DNA from: Aldersonia sp. NBC_00410
GTDB taxonomy: Bacteria > Actinomycetota > Actinomycetes > Mycobacteriales > Mycobacteriaceae
NCBI RefSeq assembly: GCF_026342035.1
Contig: NZ_JAPENM010000007.1
Span: forward strand, 1 to 64,000
Direction of reading: 5' to 3'
DNA length: 64,000 bases
The position numbers were made by a program, and so were the translations under genes. This document shows positions 32,625 through 42,775 of this stretch, one piece after another. The notes beneath the pieces are model-generated. The model was not told where the DNA came from, searched no databases, and was given only the letters and a program-made list of their open reading frames with translations. Numbering within the stretch: the first letter of the stretch is position 1; each line of letters starts with the position of its first letter.

Positions 32625-33917
32625 ATGCGCACCGCCCGCACATTCACCAGCACCCTCGTCGCCGCCGGCCTGGCGGCGGGCCTGTTCCTGACCGGCTGCA
32701 GCTCCGACAGCGACGACACCACCGCCGTGGGCGACGCGGACGCCGGCGCGAGCGCGTCGGTCGGCATCGCCGCTGCGCCCGGCCAACCCGATCCCGGCAA
32801 GTACCGCACCACCCCGCGTCCGGCGTTCGGCGAGGCCGGTGACGAGAACATGGGCCGCATCGTCGAGGGTCAGCGGATGGCCGAGTTCGTCACGCTCCCC
32901 GGTGAGATCGATCCGGAGCTGACCGTGCTCGCCAGTATGAGCACCTACGTGATCAAGAACGCGAGCGCGAGCGCAAACGTCCTCGGCGAGCAGGAGACGA
33001 AGGTCGCCGAGAAATACAACATGGTCAACGGCTTCACCACGTCCCGCTACACCCCGGGCAACCAGACCCAGAACAAGTCGATCGTGCACGCCGTGCTGCG
33101 GTTCCCGGACGCGGAATCGGCGAAGAACGCGGCGAAGGAAATGCCGGTGGCCGGGCTGAACCCGACCTACAACGGTGAGGTGCTGCCGAGCCTGGCGAAG
33201 CGGACCACCGCCATCGACATCCTGCCCAATACGATGGTGACGGTCAGAATCACACCGGATGAGGACGGAAAGGTGAGCACCGAGGCATTCACGGCGCATG
33301 GCGACTACGTCCTCTACGACTGGGCCGAGTCGCTGCAGTCGGAACAGAACTGGCAGGCCACCACGATCGCGAAGGCGGTCAGCCTGCAGGGACCGCTGAT
33401 CGACAAGTTCCCCGCCACGCCGGTCGCCGATCTGCCGAAGCTGCCGATCGACGTCGACGGTGTCCTGGTGTATACGGTTCCGCCCGCCGACGGGAAGCGC
33501 ACCACGAACGAACAGGCGGTGTGGGGCCCGCACGGTGCCGCGCATTTCCAGACCAACGGTCTGCAGAATCTGCAGGACTTCACCGACACCGGCACCACCC
33601 GGATCGCCTCCGATGCCAGCAGTGTCTACCTGGTCGACAACGCGAAGGGTGCCGTCGAACTGTTCAACCGGTTCATGACCCAGTTCACCGGCCCGCAGGT
33701 CGATCCCACCGACGACCCCTGGACGAAGATCGACGGCCCGGCCGGCGTCGCGGACGCCCAGTGCCTGACCAGTACCACGATCTCGGGCACCCAGATCTAC
33801 TACTGCGCCGTCCAGCGCGGCAACTACCTCGGTGAGACCGGCGGCATCGACGAGGCCGATATCAAGCAGCGCATCACCGCACAGTCGATGATTCTCGATG
33901 CCGCTGCCAAGCAGTAG
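32625..33917 (+). CDS. Lipoprotein, DUF7373-like
   Basis: 430 residues. Signal peptide MRTARTFTSTLVAAGLAAGL ending in a textbook lipobox LTGC, then an Asp/Ser linker and a two-domain mature part (LRFPDAESAKNAAKEM; TIAKAVSLQGPLIDKFPATP), matching the actinobacterial DUF7373 lipoproteins as I remember them. Two Cys (DAQCLTS and IYYCAV) lie near the C-terminus. ATG behind GAAGGAG. The IniA-like gene begins inside its 3' end (20-base overlap), so the two are co-translated. In M. tuberculosis the iniBAC operon is likewise followed by a lipoprotein gene (lpqJ). Confidence 0.85.
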   Translation: MRTARTFTSTLVAAGLAAGLFLTGCSSDSDDTTAVGDADAGASASVGIAAAPGQPDPGKYRTTPRPAFGEAGDENMGRIVEGQRMAEFVTLPGEIDPELTVLASMSTYVIKNASASANVLGEQETKVAEKYNMVNGFTTSRYTPGNQTQNKSIVHAVLRFPDAESAKNAAKEMPVAGLNPTYNGEVLPSLAKRTTAIDILPNTMVTVRITPDEDGKVSTEAFTAHGDYVLYDWAESLQSEQNWQATTIAKAVSLQGPLIDKFPATPVADLPKLPIDVDGVLVYTVPPADGKRTTNEQAVWGPHGAAHFQTNGLQNLQDFTDTGTTRIASDASSVYLVDNAKGAVELFNRFMTQFTGPQVDPTDDPWTKIDGPAGVADAQCLTSTTISGTQIYYCAVQRGNYLGETGGIDEADIKQRITAQSMILDAAAKQ

Positions 33918-35766
33918 TTCCACCGCTGCGGCGGGCACCCCGGCCGGGGTGCCCGCCGTCGGCGCGGTTGACGCACCGGCCGACACCGCCGCGCGGATCG
34001 ACGCCGCACTGGGCGCGGCGGGAAAGATCCTGCGCGCCTACAAGTTCGGCGACACCGCAGCGCTGGCCGAGGCGAAGGCCGCGACCACCGAGCAACAACG
34101 CCGCGTGGTGGTGGTCGGCGAGGTGAAACGCGGCAAGAGCGCGTTGGTCAACGCATTGGTCGGACGACGCGACGTGTCACCGGTCGACGTGGACGTCACC
34201 ACCTCGGCCACACTGCATCTGGTCGCCGCCACCCCGGATCACCCGGCCGGAACCGCGGACCTGCTGTTCCCCGGCCGCACCGAGCGGGTGCCCGCCGACG
34301 CCCTCCCCGATTGGGTGACCGCGCGTGGACGCAACGTGTGCGACCCCGGCGTCGACTCGCTGCCAACGCGCGCGGTCATACCGGTGGACAGCTCCTGGCT
34401 GTCGGCCAACGACCTCGTCGTTGTCGACACCCCCGGCACCGGCGGCCTCGATCCCGCACACGCCGAGTTGGCCTCGATGTCGGCGCAGCAAGCCGGCGTG
34501 CTGGTGGTGGTGTGCGACGCGAGCACGCCGATCACCGCCCCGGAAATGGAATTCCTTTCCGCCGCTTCGGCTTCGGTGGACTCAGTGATTGTTGCGGTCA
34601 CCAAGACCGACAAGAACCTGCGGCGCTACCAGCCGATCGTGGCGGAGAATCGGCGGTTGATCGCCGAGCGTCTGCAGCGCGACATACCGGTGGTCGCGGT
34701 GTCCAGCATCCGTGCGCTCGCCGCCGCCGAGTTGCCCGCGGGCGAGCGACGCGACGCCGCGCTCGCGTCCACCGGGATTGCCGAACTGCGCGCGCAGATC
34801 GCAACAAGACTCGATCTTGGTGCACGCCTGCCTGCGGTGAACGGGCTGCGCACGGCGCTGGAGGGGTTGCGTCTGGTCGCGGATCGGCTGCGGACCGACA
34901 TCGCCGCCGTCACGGACAGCCCAGCCGCGGTCGCGGACCTCACCGCCGAGCAGAACCGGTTGCAGGAGTTGAAGAATCACAGCGGGCAGTGGGAACTGCA
35001 CCTGTCCCGCGACCTCACCCTGGCCCGGCAGGCCACGCTGACCTTCCTCGACGAACGGCTCGACGAGGTGCGCAGCAAGTCCACGACGCGGATCAACAAG
35101 AACGGCATGGAGGTGCTGCGGCGCAGCCCGCAGGTGTTCACCGCCGAGATCGAGGCAGATCTGCTCGCGGCGATGGGCGCGACGGTGCAGAACTTCCTCG
35201 ACGAACTGCGCACGATCGTCGGGCCGCTGTTCGATTCACCGGTGGTGTGGGCGGAGATCGAGCAGCAGATCGTCACCTCGTTGCGCACCGACCCACTGCA
35301 GACCGGCGAGGTGGCCAGCAAACGCCAGGGTCTGGTCGACCCGACCCTGCTGACCATGGGCATGGTCGGCACCAGCATGCTCGGCGCACTACTCGGAATC
35401 GGCGCCATCGCCGGCGTCGTGTGGGTCGGTGTGAACCTCGGTTACAAGGCGATGCGCACCGGGAAACAGAACCTGTTGAACTGGCTGCGCGAAACGCTCG
35501 GCACCGCCCGCGGCAGCACCGCCCGCATGTTGGAAGTCGCGCTGTCCACCGCGCGACCGGAGATCGTCATTCGGTACCGCGACCACCTGCGCACCAGCAT
35601 GGAAGCGGTGCAGAAGCAGATCGTGGACGCCAAGGAGGCCGCGCGGCTCGACGCCGCGACGCGGGAGCAGACGCTGACCAAGCTCACCGGCAACCAGCGC
35701 ATCGTCGCCGCGAAAACCGCCGAAATCGAGGCGCTGATCGCCGACCTCACCGCCGGCGCCGGCTGA
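33898..35766 (+). CDS. Dynamin-like GTPase, IniA-like
   Basis: 622 residues. G1 GEVKRGKS (74-81), switch I Thr in VDVTTSATLHL (about 101), G3 DTPG (177-180), G4 TKTD (235-238). Helical stalk regions follow, with a hydrophobic hairpin (LLTMGMVGTSMLGALLGIGA, about 480-510) that would insert into the membrane as in IniA and bacterial dynamin-like proteins. The C-terminus is a coiled coil. It would remodel or seal the cytoplasmic membrane. The ATG lies within the lipoprotein gene. Confidence 0.85.
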   Translation: MPLPSSSSTAAAGTPAGVPAVGAVDAPADTAARIDAALGAAGKILRAYKFGDTAALAEAKAATTEQQRRVVVVGEVKRGKSALVNALVGRRDVSPVDVDVTTSATLHLVAATPDHPAGTADLLFPGRTERVPADALPDWVTARGRNVCDPGVDSLPTRAVIPVDSSWLSANDLVVVDTPGTGGLDPAHAELASMSAQQAGVLVVVCDASTPITAPEMEFLSAASASVDSVIVAVTKTDKNLRRYQPIVAENRRLIAERLQRDIPVVAVSSIRALAAAELPAGERRDAALASTGIAELRAQIATRLDLGARLPAVNGLRTALEGLRLVADRLRTDIAAVTDSPAAVADLTAEQNRLQELKNHSGQWELHLSRDLTLARQATLTFLDERLDEVRSKSTTRINKNGMEVLRRSPQVFTAEIEADLLAAMGATVQNFLDELRTIVGPLFDSPVVWAEIEQQIVTSLRTDPLQTGEVASKRQGLVDPTLLTMGMVGTSMLGALLGIGAIAGVVWVGVNLGYKAMRTGKQNLLNWLRETLGTARGSTARMLEVALSTARPEIVIRYRDHLRTSMEAVQKQIVDAKEAARLDAATREQTLTKLTGNQRIVAAKTAEIEALIADLTAGAG

Positions 35767-35817
35767 GCTCCTAACCCTCCGCCAAAGTCCGCTCGAAAAT
35801 TCTTGCCCGGCGCCGGA

Positions 35818-35843
35818 ACATCTCCGGTCCGGAGCGCATCTGA
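35818..35843 (+). promoter_or_regulatory. ECF-type promoter GGAAC-N16-GCATC for the DxDxDG-repeat gene
   Basis: CGGAAC, 16 bases, GCATCTGAC, about 50 bases ahead of the ATG at 35894. It gives the last two genes of the locus their own promoter. Confidence 0.65.
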
Positions 35844-35893
35844 CGTTGTGAAGCCAGCAAGAACGCCTTGCACACACCCCGGAAGGAACCCCG

Positions 35894-36610
35894 ATGACCA
35901 ACCCCGCGAACATCACCAACGTCCCCGACCTGAGCGATCTCGAGGACAGCACCGTCACCTCCGGCGGCGAGGGCGCCAGCACCTCGGCGGAGGTCACCGG
36001 CGCTCCGGAGGATGCCCAGTTCACCGATGCGACCCGCACTGAGGACTCCGCCGGCGACCGGTACTCGACCGACGGCTACTCGACCGCCGTCCCGCAGTCC
36101 GGCACCAGCGACCACGAGGCGCCGACCACGGATCCGTACTACGCCCCCGTCGACTCCGACGGCGACGGCCGGATCGACGTGGTGCACGTCGACCTCGACC
36201 ACGACGGCATCGACGATCAGGTGGTCAGCGACACGAACGGCGACGGCATCCCGGACCGGTTCGCGACCTCGACGCTGGACAACGGCGTGTTCGACGACGT
36301 CGAGATCGACACCAACGCGGACGGCACGCCGGACCAGAAATACACCGACACCGATGGTGACGGCTACGTCGACACCGCCGAAATCGACACCGACTTCAGC
36401 GGCGTCGCGGACGAGAAGGACATCGACACCGACAGCGACGGTCGGATCGACACCGTGCTGACCGACACCGACAATGACGGCGTCTACGACTACCTGGGTC
36501 ACGACACCGACGGTGACGGCATCGCGGACGTCCACGCGATCAACACCCCCGACGGCTGGACCACGGCGCCCGACGACCGGATGCCCGAATTCGATTCCCA
36601 CGACCTCTGA
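35894..36610 (+). CDS. Acidic DxDxDG calcium-binding-repeat protein
   Basis: 238 residues, extremely acidic. After a disordered N-terminus (1-85) come about ten tandem DxDxDGxxD units (DSDGDGRIDVV, DTDGDGYVDTA, DTDGDGIADVH), which match the calcium loops of thrombospondin type 3 repeats and dockerins. No signal peptide or membrane helix is present, so either it is cytoplasmic or it is exported by another route. ATG behind GAAGGAACCCCG. It lies between the IniA-like gene and the C39-like peptidase, the place taken by adhesin-like IniB in other ini loci, though it is not similar in sequence. Confidence 0.75.
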   Translation: MTNPANITNVPDLSDLEDSTVTSGGEGASTSAEVTGAPEDAQFTDATRTEDSAGDRYSTDGYSTAVPQSGTSDHEAPTTDPYYAPVDSDGDGRIDVVHVDLDHDGIDDQVVSDTNGDGIPDRFATSTLDNGVFDDVEIDTNADGTPDQKYTDTDGDGYVDTAEIDTDFSGVADEKDIDTDSDGRIDTVLTDTDNDGVYDYLGHDTDGDGIADVHAINTPDGWTTAPDDRMPEFDSHDL

Positions 36611-36677
36611 TTCGACAGGTACTTCGATCGCCGGGGTGGCCGATCCGGCCCCCCGGCGCACGACGAAAGAGATCCGC

Positions 36678-37547
36678 ATGGACTCCTACGATCTCGACGA
36701 CCAGGGCTCCGCCGTGCACATCCCGGTCGACTACACCCACCTGCTCGACATCGATTCCGACGGAAGCGAACTCGGTTTCATTGCAACGGATTTCACCGAC
36801 CCGCTGCCCGATGAGCAGGATTTCGCTCCGCCCGAACCGGTATCAGCGTACGAAATTCCCGATTTGACACCCGTCGTCGAGCCGGCACCACCAGCCGCCG
36901 ACGATGTGCACGGCACGCCCGACGCCTATTCCGACAACTGGTTCTACCAGGAGAAACAGGGCTATTGCGGTCCGTCGAGCGCGGCTCAGATTCTCTCCGA
37001 GTACACCGGTCTCGATATCAAGGACCCGGACTACCTGGCCAATCGCGTCACCGAGCTCGGGCTCTGGTCGGACGGCGACCCCGGTCACGGCATGACACTG
37101 CGCGGGGTCGAGACACTGCTCGACGACCAGTGCGTGCCGTGCCATATCGAGCGCCACGGCACCCTCGACGACCTCACCGACAAGCTCGATGCCGGCTACG
37201 GCGTGATCGCCATGGTCGACTCCGGCGAGATCTGGCATCGTGGCGACGAACTCGGCGAGGACGACACCGCCGACCATGTCCTCGTCGTCACCGCCATCGA
37301 CGAGGCTCGTGGCGTGGTGGTGCTCTCCGACAGTGGCAATCCGAATGGGGATCAGCTGACCGTCCCGATCGAGCAGTTTCTCGACGCCTGGGCCGACTCG
37401 GACAATGCCATGATCGTGGCCGACGAGCCGGACCCGGATCTGGGCGGAACACCGGGCGTCGACCCGGCCGTCACCGCCGTCGAGCGCGACCGATGGGTGA
37501 TCGTCGATCTGATCCACGAAGTGGTCGACACCCTCGCGGGCGAGTGA
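36678..37547 (+). CDS. C39-like cysteine peptidase
   Basis: 289 residues. An acidic N-terminal region (1-80, containing DIDSDGSELGF) without a signal peptide precedes a papain-like domain: QGYCGPSSAAQIL with the catalytic Cys (about 96), a His in ADHVLVVTAI and Asp/Asn in LSDSGNPNG. This is the Peptidase_C39_2 pattern; relatives cleave Gly-Gly leader peptides or peptidoglycan-linked substrates. The neighbour with DxDxDG repeats is a plausible partner or substrate (inference). It is 67 bp after that gene and likely in its transcript. Confidence 0.75.
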   Translation: MDSYDLDDQGSAVHIPVDYTHLLDIDSDGSELGFIATDFTDPLPDEQDFAPPEPVSAYEIPDLTPVVEPAPPAADDVHGTPDAYSDNWFYQEKQGYCGPSSAAQILSEYTGLDIKDPDYLANRVTELGLWSDGDPGHGMTLRGVETLLDDQCVPCHIERHGTLDDLTDKLDAGYGVIAMVDSGEIWHRGDELGEDDTADHVLVVTAIDEARGVVVLSDSGNPNGDQLTVPIEQFLDAWADSDNAMIVADEPDPDLGGTPGVDPAVTAVERDRWVIVDLIHEVVDTLAGE

Positions 37548-37669
37548 GCGGACCTGCGCGACGAGACGCGGGGAAGAACGCGTTTCAATTTTGCACCCGC
37601 AAACACCTGACAAGAGCCCCTTCGCTGACCTACGTTTTATCGCTACTGCACGTTCCGTAATTCAGCTGA

Positions 37670-38823
<1,154 letters not shown>

Positions 38824-38824
<1 letters not shown>

Positions 38825-39939
38825 TGCTCGGTCCCGCAGATGAATTCCCGATCCACCAGCTCCCGCAGCCCATCGCGTGGCCGGGGTCCTCGGATCGCAA
38901 CTTCTACGATCGCAGCTATCTCAACGCACACGACCGCTCCGGGGACATCTTCCTGATCACCGGGATCGGCTACTACCCGAACCTCGGCGTCAAGGATGCC
39001 TTCGTGCTGATCCGGCGCGGCGAGGAACAGACCGCCGTGCACCTGTCCGACGGCATCGATGAGGACCGGTTCAATCAGCACGTCAACTCCTACCGCATCG
39101 AGGTGTCCGAGCCGCTGCACAAACTGCGCGTGGTGCTCGAGGAAACCGAGGGCATCGCGGTGGACCTCACCTGGAACGGGTTATTCGACGCGGTCCGCGA
39201 ACAGCGGCATGTGCTGCGCACCGGTAACCGGATCACGTTGGACGCGCAGCGTTTTGCCCAGCTCGGTAGCTGGAGCGGGGTCATCTCGATCGACGGCGAG
39301 GACATCGCGGTCGACCCGTCGGTGTGGCTGGGCAGCCGGGACCGGTCCTGGGGGATCCGGCCGATCGGCGAGGCCGAACCGGCCGGTCGCCCCGCGCATC
39401 CGCCGTTCGAGGGCATGTGGTGGCTCTACGTACCGATGGCCTTCGAGGACTACGCCGTCGTGATGATCATCCAGGAGGAGCCGAGCGGGTTCCGTTCGCT
39501 CAACGACTGCACGCGCATCTGGCGCGACGGCCGGGTGGAGCAACTCGGCTGGCCGCTGGTGCAGATCCACTACACCTCCGGGACCCGAATTCCCTATGGT
39601 GCAACCATTTCCACGACAACGCGGGACGGAACGCCGGTGGTATTCGAGGTCGAGTCCAAGCTCGCGGTGCCACTGCATCTCGGCGGTGGCTACGGCGGCG
39701 ACTCGGACTGGCTGCACGGCGTGTGGAAGGGCGAGAAGTTCACCGAGCGGCGCAGCTACGACCTGACCGATCCGAGCGTGTCGGGGCGCAGCATGTTCGG
39801 GATGGTCGACCATGTCGGGCGCGCCGAGTGCCGCGAAGGCGACGGGCCGGCGAAACAGGGCTGGGGGCTGTTCGAGCATGGCGCGCTCGGCCGGCACGAC
39901 CCGTCCGGGTTCACCGACTGGTTGACCGTGGCGCCCTGA
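38824..39939 (+). CDS. Hypothetical protein, lipocalin/AttH-like
   Basis: 371 residues, two beta-rich halves without a signal peptide. Motifs such as GDIFLITGIGYYPN, WWLYVPMAFEDYAVVMI and GRSMFGMVDHVGRAEC are those of an actinobacterial family that accompanies APH-like proteins in lipid catabolism and that resembles AttH-like lipocalins. Its role is unknown; binding of a hydrophobic ligand is plausible. It is translationally coupled to the preceding gene. Confidence 0.65.
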
Positions 39940-40066
39940 CGGTCGGCACCCGCCGGACATCGCGGTACATCCATGTCCTGCGAGAATGCCATTTCCGTTT
40001 ACGGAAACGTGTTGTACGCTGACGCAGAACCGGTAGTAGTCATATCGATGGCGGAGGAACGCTGCT

Positions 40067-40480
40067 ATGCAAAAGGCGCTGGCGCCCGAGATTTCCACCT
40101 GGCCCGACGAGAACCCGCAGCTCATCGGCAGCAAGTGCGGAACGTGCGGGGCGGTCACCTTCCCCGTCCAGGATCGTTGCCCGAAGTGCAGTGGTGGCGA
40201 GGTAGCGGAGGTGCGGCTGCCGCGCCACGGCACCCTGATCGCCTGGACCACGCAGGGCTTTCCGCCCGGCGCTCCGTATGTCGGACCGACGGGTAAGGAT
40301 TTCGTGCCGTTCGGCGTCGGGCTGGTACAGCTCGAGGACGTCGTGCGCGTCGAGGGCCGGTTGACCGAGAACGACCCCGAGAAGCTGAAGTTCGGCCAGA
40401 AGGTCGAGCTGACCATGATCCCGTTCGCGACCGACGCCGACGGCAACGAGGTCATCACCTTCGCCTTCGAGCCGGTCTAG
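40067..40480 (+). CDS. Zn-ribbon/OB-fold (DUF35) protein, thiolase partner
   Basis: 137 residues. A rubredoxin-like ribbon CGTCG...CPKC (about 24-42) and an OB-fold that ends TFAFEPV. DUF35 proteins form complexes with thiolase-like lipid-transfer proteins, for example Ltp2 and the DUF35 part of ChsH2 in the retro-aldol step of steroid side-chain breakdown, and are thought to hold the acyl-CoA. The thiolase gene follows after 18 bp. Confidence 0.85.
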   Translation: MQKALAPEISTWPDENPQLIGSKCGTCGAVTFPVQDRCPKCSGGEVAEVRLPRHGTLIAWTTQGFPPGAPYVGPTGKDFVPFGVGLVQLEDVVRVEGRLTENDPEKLKFGQKVELTMIPFATDADGNEVITFAFEPV

Positions 40481-40498
40481 ACGAAAGGGCATTCAGCC

Positions 40499-41644
40499 AT
40501 GACAAACGACGTCGCCATTATCGGAGTCGGACTGCACCCGTTCGGCCGGTTCGACAAGACCGCGATGCAGATGGGTGCGGAGGCCATTCAGCTTGCGCTG
40601 ACCGACGCGGGCGTGGAGTGGAAGGACATCCAGTTCGGCTTCGGCGGCAGCTACGAGGTGTCCAACCCCGATGCCGTCACCCGCCTGGTCGGGCTCACCG
40701 GCATCACCTTCACCAACGTCTTCAACGCGTGCGCCACCTCGGCGAGCGCGATTGCGCAGACCGCGGACACCATCCGGCTCGGCAAGTACGACATCGGCAT
40801 CGCGATCGGGCTCGACAAGCACCCACGCGGCGCGTTCACCGACGATCCGGCCAAGCTCGCCCTGCCGCAGTGGTACGCCGAGAACGGCCAGTTCGTCACC
40901 ACGAAGTTCTTCGGCATGAAGGCCAACCGCTACATTCACGACCACAACATCTCGCAGGCGACACTTGCGAAGGTGGCGGCCAAGAACTTCCGCAACGGCG
41001 AGCTGAACCCGAATGCGTTCCGCCGCAAGCCGATTTCCGAAGAAGAGATCCTGAACTCGCCGGCGCTCAACTATCCGCTGACGCAGTACATGTTCTGCGC
41101 TCCGGACGAGGGCGCGGCCGCGGTCGTCATGTGCCGCGGCGACATCGCGCACCGGTTCACCGACAAGCCGGTGTACGTGCGCGCCACCGAGATCCGTACC
41201 CGCACCTTCGGCGCATACGAGGTGCACGCCACCTCCGCCCCGATCGACGAGGACGTCTCGCCGACCGTGTACGCCGCCAAGGCCGCCTACGAGGTGGCCG
41301 GGATCGGCCCGGAGGACGTCGACATCGCGCAGTTGCAGGACACCGACGCCGGCGCCGAGGTCATCCACATGGCCGAGACCGGTCTGTGTGCCGACGGCGA
41401 CCAAGAGAAGCTGCTGGCCGAAGGCGCGACCGAGATCAACGGCTCGATCCCGGTCAACACCGACGGTGGCCTGATCGCGAACGGTGAGCCTATCGGCGCC
41501 TCGGGTCTGCGCCAGATGCACGAGCTGGTCCGCCAGCTGCGTGGACAGGCCGGTGACCGCCAGGTTCCCGGTGAGCCCAAGATCGGACTCGCGCAGGTCT
41601 ACGGCGCGCCGGGTACCGCCTCGGCGACCATCGTTTCCCTCTGA
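40499..41644 (+). CDS. Thiolase/lipid-transfer family protein
   Basis: 381 residues of the SCP-x thiolase type. The nucleophile position has NACATSASAIAQ (Cys about 80). IGASGLRQMHELVRQLRG and the C-terminal YGAPGTASATIVSL match the family, although the usual C-terminal Cys (GGG) is not evident. The role is cleavage of a beta-keto- or beta-hydroxyacyl-CoA, probably with the adjacent DUF35 protein as an obligate complex. A terminator follows at 41654. Confidence 0.85.
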   Translation: MTNDVAIIGVGLHPFGRFDKTAMQMGAEAIQLALTDAGVEWKDIQFGFGGSYEVSNPDAVTRLVGLTGITFTNVFNACATSASAIAQTADTIRLGKYDIGIAIGLDKHPRGAFTDDPAKLALPQWYAENGQFVTTKFFGMKANRYIHDHNISQATLAKVAAKNFRNGELNPNAFRRKPISEEEILNSPALNYPLTQYMFCAPDEGAAAVVMCRGDIAHRFTDKPVYVRATEIRTRTFGAYEVHATSAPIDEDVSPTVYAAKAAYEVAGIGPEDVDIAQLQDTDAGAEVIHMAETGLCADGDQEKLLAEGATEINGSIPVNTDGGLIANGEPIGASGLRQMHELVRQLRGQAGDRQVPGEPKIGLAQVYGAPGTASATIVSL

Positions 41645-41653
41645 GTTGAACGA

Positions 41654-41694
41654 AAGAACGCTCGGCGCAGCCAATGGCTGTGTCGAGCGTTCTT
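41654..41694. terminator. Bidirectional terminator between convergent genes
   Basis: A perfect 11-bp outer stem (AAGAACGCTCG / CGAGCGTTCTT) with an inner stem (GCAGCC / GGCTGT), followed by a T-rich run. It separates the thiolase gene from the leftward LLM gene. Confidence 0.75.
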
Positions 41695-41707
41695 GTGTTG
41701 CGCGCGC

Positions 41708-42706
41708 TCAGACCAGTGCGTCGATGATCTCCGCGAGCGCGTCGGCGCCGATGGGGCCGGGCTGGTAGAGGCAGATGCGCTCCGAGACGCCCGCGACCCG
41801 ATCCTGGACATGCGCGGCCACCTCCTTCGGCGTTCCGCACGCGGCGATGGTGTTCAGCACGTCGTCGTCGATGAGGCCGGCCATCTCGACCCAGCGACCC
41901 TGCTTGCTCAGCGCGTTGAGTTCGGGTTGTAGATCCTCCCAGCCGTGCACGGCGAGGACCGGCCGGTAGGCGGGTGTGGAGCCGTAGAAGGCGAGGAGCT
42001 TCTTGGTGGACGCGACCGCCCGCTCCCATTCCTGTTCGGACGTGCCGGTGGCGACGATGATCTCTGGGATCACGGCGAAGTCGGCCGGCGCGCGCCCGGC
42101 AGCGTCGAGCCCCGTGCGAACCTGCGGCAGCACCGACTCCTGCAGAAACCTTTTGCTGCCGAACGGCATCACCAGTAGACCGTCGGCGACCTCGGCGGTG
42201 GCACGGGTGAGCCGGGGACCTAGCGCCCCCGCGTAGATCGGCGGCGGACCGTACGGGTTCGGGCCCGGCGTGAATGTCGGCGTCATCAGCGTGTGCCGGT
42301 AGAACTCGCCGCGGAAGTTGAGCCGTTCGCCCGTGGCCCAGGCATCGAAGATGGCGCGCAGGGCGGCGATGAACTCCCGCATGCGCTCGACGGGGTGATC
42401 GAATTCGGCTCCGAAGCGCTTTTCGATCTGCGTGCGGATCTGGGTGCCGAGGCCGAGGACGAACCTGCCCTCGCTGAGCAATTGCAGGTCGAACGCCTGG
42501 TGGGCGAGGTGAATCGGGTTGCGCGGGAAGGCGATCGCCACGTTGGTCAGCAGGTCCAAGCCGCCGACGGTCGAAGCGAGGGTCAGCGGGGTGAACACGT
42601 CGTGCGGACCCTCGAAGGTGAACACCCCGGCCGCACCCGCCTCACGCAACGCGGTGGCGCGTTCGACGGCATCGGTGGGGCCGAACAGGGCGGTCATTAC
42701 CTGCAT
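41708..42706 (-). CDS. LLM class F420-dependent oxidoreductase, TIGR03617-like
   Basis: 332 residues with the luciferase-like barrel: TNVAIAFPRNPIHLAHQAFDL, GRFVLGLGTQI, PVERMREFIAALRAIFDAW, PPIYAGALGPRLTRAT. Such enzymes use reduced F420 or FMN; this subgroup accompanies steroid and lipid catabolic genes. The ATG at 42706 is used; the ribosome site is weak, and a leaderless or upstream start is possible. It is divergent from the esterase. Confidence 0.85.
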   Translation of the reverse strand: MQVMTALFGPTDAVERATALREAGAAGVFTFEGPHDVFTPLTLASTVGGLDLLTNVAIAFPRNPIHLAHQAFDLQLLSEGRFVLGLGTQIRTQIEKRFGAEFDHPVERMREFIAALRAIFDAWATGERLNFRGEFYRHTLMTPTFTPGPNPYGPPPIYAGALGPRLTRATAEVADGLLVMPFGSKRFLQESVLPQVRTGLDAAGRAPADFAVIPEIIVATGTSEQEWERAVASTKKLLAFYGSTPAYRPVLAVHGWEDLQPELNALSKQGRWVEMAGLIDDDVLNTIAACGTPKEVAAHVQDRVAGVSERICLYQPGPIGADALAEIIDALV

Positions 42707-42775
42707 AACGAGCAACGTAACCGATGATCCGCAATTCACGTACCGGCCGTGCAGTGCGGACGCACAATGACTCCC

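Noticed and set aside
32404-32643. N-terminal extension of the IniC-like GTPase
   Set aside because: The extra 80 residues would run through the divergent promoter region and are low quality; the conserved protein begins at the ATG at 32403.
32526-33986. A long reverse-strand reading frame across the lipoprotein gene
   Set aside because: Its composition (Gly/Val/Arg/Asp repeats) is that of an antisense shadow in GC-rich DNA; the forward frame has a perfect lipobox and family motifs.
36678-37547. Reading the C39-like protein as a bacteriocin ABC-transporter peptidase
   Set aside because: There is no transporter domain or adjacent ABC gene; only the stand-alone papain-like domain is visible.
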